The notes below the pieces were generated by a model. The model made no database searches and had not been told where the DNA came from. It worked only from the letters and a program-made list of their open reading frames with translations. From NCBI GenBank assembly GCA_016735355.1, contig JAERRQ010000039.1, forward strand, positions 1 through 7,096: a stretch of 7,096 nucleotides of DNA, given 5' to 3'. Below, in pieces: positions 5,849 through 7,096 of the stretch; within the stretch, counting starts at the first letter, position 1; every line of letters starts with the position of its first letter. This DNA is from Desulfobacterales bacterium (lineage in GTDB: Bacteria > Desulfobacterota > Desulfobacteria > Desulfobacterales > BuS5). Both the position numbers and the translations under genes were made by a program.

Positions 5849-5864
5849 GCGAGGTCTCGCTTTT
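5849..5864 (+). terminator. Weak short hairpin plus T-run before hppA
   Basis: GCGA (5849-5852) and TCGC (5857-5860) pair around a GGTC loop, extendable by a G-U pair, and are followed by TTTT. It resembles a very small intrinsic terminator for the upstream operon, or a leader hairpin if the promoter upstream is real. The stem is short, so strong termination is doubtful. Confidence 0.25.
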
Positions 5865-5873
5865 ATTGAAAAC

Positions 5874-5878
5874 GGAGG
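5874..5878 (+). promoter_or_regulatory. Shine-Dalgarno site for hppA
   Basis: GGAGG lies 6 bases before ATG 5885. It abuts another in-frame ATG at 5879, leaving that one no spacer, so 5885 is the start. Confidence 0.7.
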
Positions 5879-5884
5879 ATGAAT

Positions 5885-7096
5885 ATGGAACAAATAATGG
5901 GAAATATTCCATTGATATGTACATTTGCAGGTATTGCCGGTGTTGTATTCGCTTTAATTCTTGCTGGTGCTGTTAAATCCGCTCCGGCCGGCGACGCAAA
6001 AATGAACGAAATTGCCGAAGCCATCAAGGCAGGAGCGATCGCTTATCTTAACAGGCAGCTGAAAAGTATGGGTATTGTGGGCATAATTATCGCCGCCATA
6101 CTTTTTTTTGCGCCTGGATATGGCGCTTGGGCTACGCTGGGCTTTCTCATAGGAGCGGTAGCTTCCTATTTTGCAGGTTATATAGGTATGCGTGTTTCAG
6201 TTATTGCTAATGTAAGAACAGCAGAAGCATGCAAAAGCGGTCTTAATGCGGGCCTCAAACTGGCTTTTAGAGGTGGTTCCGTTACCGGAATGATAGTTGC
6301 CGGTCTTGCTTTAACTTCATGTGCCGGTCTTTATACCCTCTTGGTTGCTCAGGGCGTAGAGGGTGGACATATTACAATTTCGCTTATATCACTTGGATTC
6401 GGCGGCAGCCTTATTTCAATTTTTGCACGCCTGGGTGGTGGTATTTTTACAAAAGGCGCAGATGTCGGCGCTGATTTGGTCGGCAAGGTCGAAGCCGGCA
6501 TTCCCGAGGATGATCCTAGAAATCCTGCAACAATTGCAGATAATGTGGGTGACAATGTGGGTGACTGCGCCGGAATGGCTGCTGATCTTTTTGAAACATA
6601 TGCTGTTACTACTGTTGCGGCGATGGTGCTTGCGCATCTTCTTTTTCCAAAAAACGAAACTGCAATAATTTATCCGCTGGTACTCGGCGCTGTTTCAATT
6701 ATTGCATGTGCAATTTCTGTCTTTTTTGTCAAACTTAAAGAAGGCGATTCTTACATCATGGGCGCTCTTTATAAAGGGATGTTCGGAGCTGCAATCCTGG
6801 CAGGTGTAGCCTTTTTACCTGTAACAAAAAACATGATGGCCGATATTCCCGGTATTTCAGCTATGAGTCTTTATTATTCATGCCTTGTCGGTTTAATTCT
6901 AACCGTTGTAATAGTTATTATTACTGAATATTATACAGGTCTTCGCAAACCTGTTAAAGATATAGCCGAAGCTTCAACAACAGGTCATGGAACCAATATG
7001 ATCGCCGGTCTGGCTGTCAGCATGCAGTCTACTGCTCTGCCTGTGCTTGCTATTTGTATCGCCATCCTTGCTTCCAGTTATTTTGCCGGACTGTAT
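5885..7096 (+). CDS. hppA: Membrane-bound ion-translocating pyrophosphatase, 3' truncated
   Basis: This integral inner-membrane enzyme hydrolyses PPi and uses the energy to pump H+ or Na+. The first 404 codons are present, with no stop before the window edge; full-length family members have about 670-800 residues. Hydrophobic segments are clear, for example residues 8-30 and 63-80. The catalytic block is intact: DVGADLVGKVE (193-203), EDDPRNPATIADNVGDNVGDCAGMAADLFETYAV (208-241), with PPi- and Mg-binding aspartates at 193, 197, 219, 223 and 227, and a membrane Glu at 237. A later conserved block TGHGTN occurs near 366-371, followed by GLAVSMQSTALPVL. The NVGDCAGMAADLFE form resembles proton-pumping enzymes such as that of Rhodospirillum, so H+ is my preferred guess; K+ dependence is decided by residues beyond the edge. 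ATG 5885 is chosen for its GGAGG site; ATG 5879 would add two residues. Confidence 0.95.
   Translation, partial: MEQIMGNIPLICTFAGIAGVVFALILAGAVKSAPAGDAKMNEIAEAIKAGAIAYLNRQLKSMGIVGIIIAAILFFAPGYGAWATLGFLIGAVASYFAGYIGMRVSVIANVRTAEACKSGLNAGLKLAFRGGSVTGMIVAGLALTSCAGLYTLLVAQGVEGGHITISLISLGFGGSLISIFARLGGGIFTKGADVGADLVGKVEAGIPEDDPRNPATIADNVGDNVGDCAGMAADLFETYAVTTVAAMVLAHLLFPKNETAIIYPLVLGAVSIIACAISVFFVKLKEGDSYIMGALYKGMFGAAILAGVAFLPVTKNMMADIPGISAMSLYYSCLVGLILTVVIVIITEYYTGLRKPVKDIAEASTTGHGTNMIAGLAVSMQSTALPVLAICIAILASSYFAGLY

Noticed and set aside
6363..6668. 101-codon plus-strand open frame inside hppA
   Set aside because: It is out of frame with the clear pyrophosphatase motifs and has compositional features of a shadow frame.
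6935..6954. ACAGGT/ACCTGT inverted repeat in hppA
   Set aside because: Only six base pairs with an 8-base loop inside coding sequence and no T-run; chance is sufficient.
1..7096. Defence islands, mobile elements, CRISPR arrays or riboswitches
   Set aside because: All coding space is taken by recognised housekeeping genes, no gap exceeds 100 bases, and no insertion-sequence ends, CRISPR-like spaced repeats or riboswitch cores were seen.

Overview
All genes lie on the + strand in a tightly packed run of housekeeping genes. The gene order, the moderately AT-rich sequence and the protein flavour suggest a Gram-negative deltaproteobacterium, probably Desulfobacterota and perhaps a Desulfobacterales sulfate reducer. 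The grounds are an outer-membrane lipid-transport lipoprotein (MlaA/VacJ), a long SerA with an ACT domain, a DUF1844 protein, the ispE - tRNA-Gln - prs - rplY (CTC) - pth order that I recall from deltaproteobacteria, and a membrane pyrophosphatase. The taxonomic call is inference; no 16S or unique marker is present.

Layout. 1-570 is the 3' part of an mlaA-type gene, cut by the left edge. 580-2160 is serA. 2183-2485 is a small DUF1844 protein. 2516-3397 is ispE. 3413-3487 is tRNA-Gln(UUG) with an encoded CCA. A 77-base gap with a perfect 15-bp tandem repeat leads to prs (3565-4503), rplY/CTC (4546-5196) and pth (5200-5787). A 97-base gap with a plausible promoter and a short hairpin precedes hppA, which starts at 5885 and runs off the right edge. 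No gap exceeds 100 bases.

Function. SerA makes phosphohydroxypyruvate for serine. IspE serves isoprenoid precursor synthesis. Prs makes PRPP for nucleotides, histidine and tryptophan. The tRNA, ribosomal protein L25/CTC and peptidyl-tRNA hydrolase serve translation. HppA couples PPi hydrolysis to ion pumping; Prs itself releases AMP, but PRPP-consuming reactions and many biosynthetic steps release PPi. Spacing (3 to 77 bases up to pth) is compatible with one or a few transcripts, with tRNA-Gln cut out of the message.

I found no defence system, mobile element, CRISPR array or clearly novel multigene system. The non-routine signals are small: a 15-bp inverted repeat inside ispE that looks like an intrinsic terminator on the minus strand; the tandem repeat and a 17-codon ORF whose stop overlaps the prs start; TTG starts for both rplY and pth; no visible ribosome-binding site for ispE; and A9-A10 runs in three genes.
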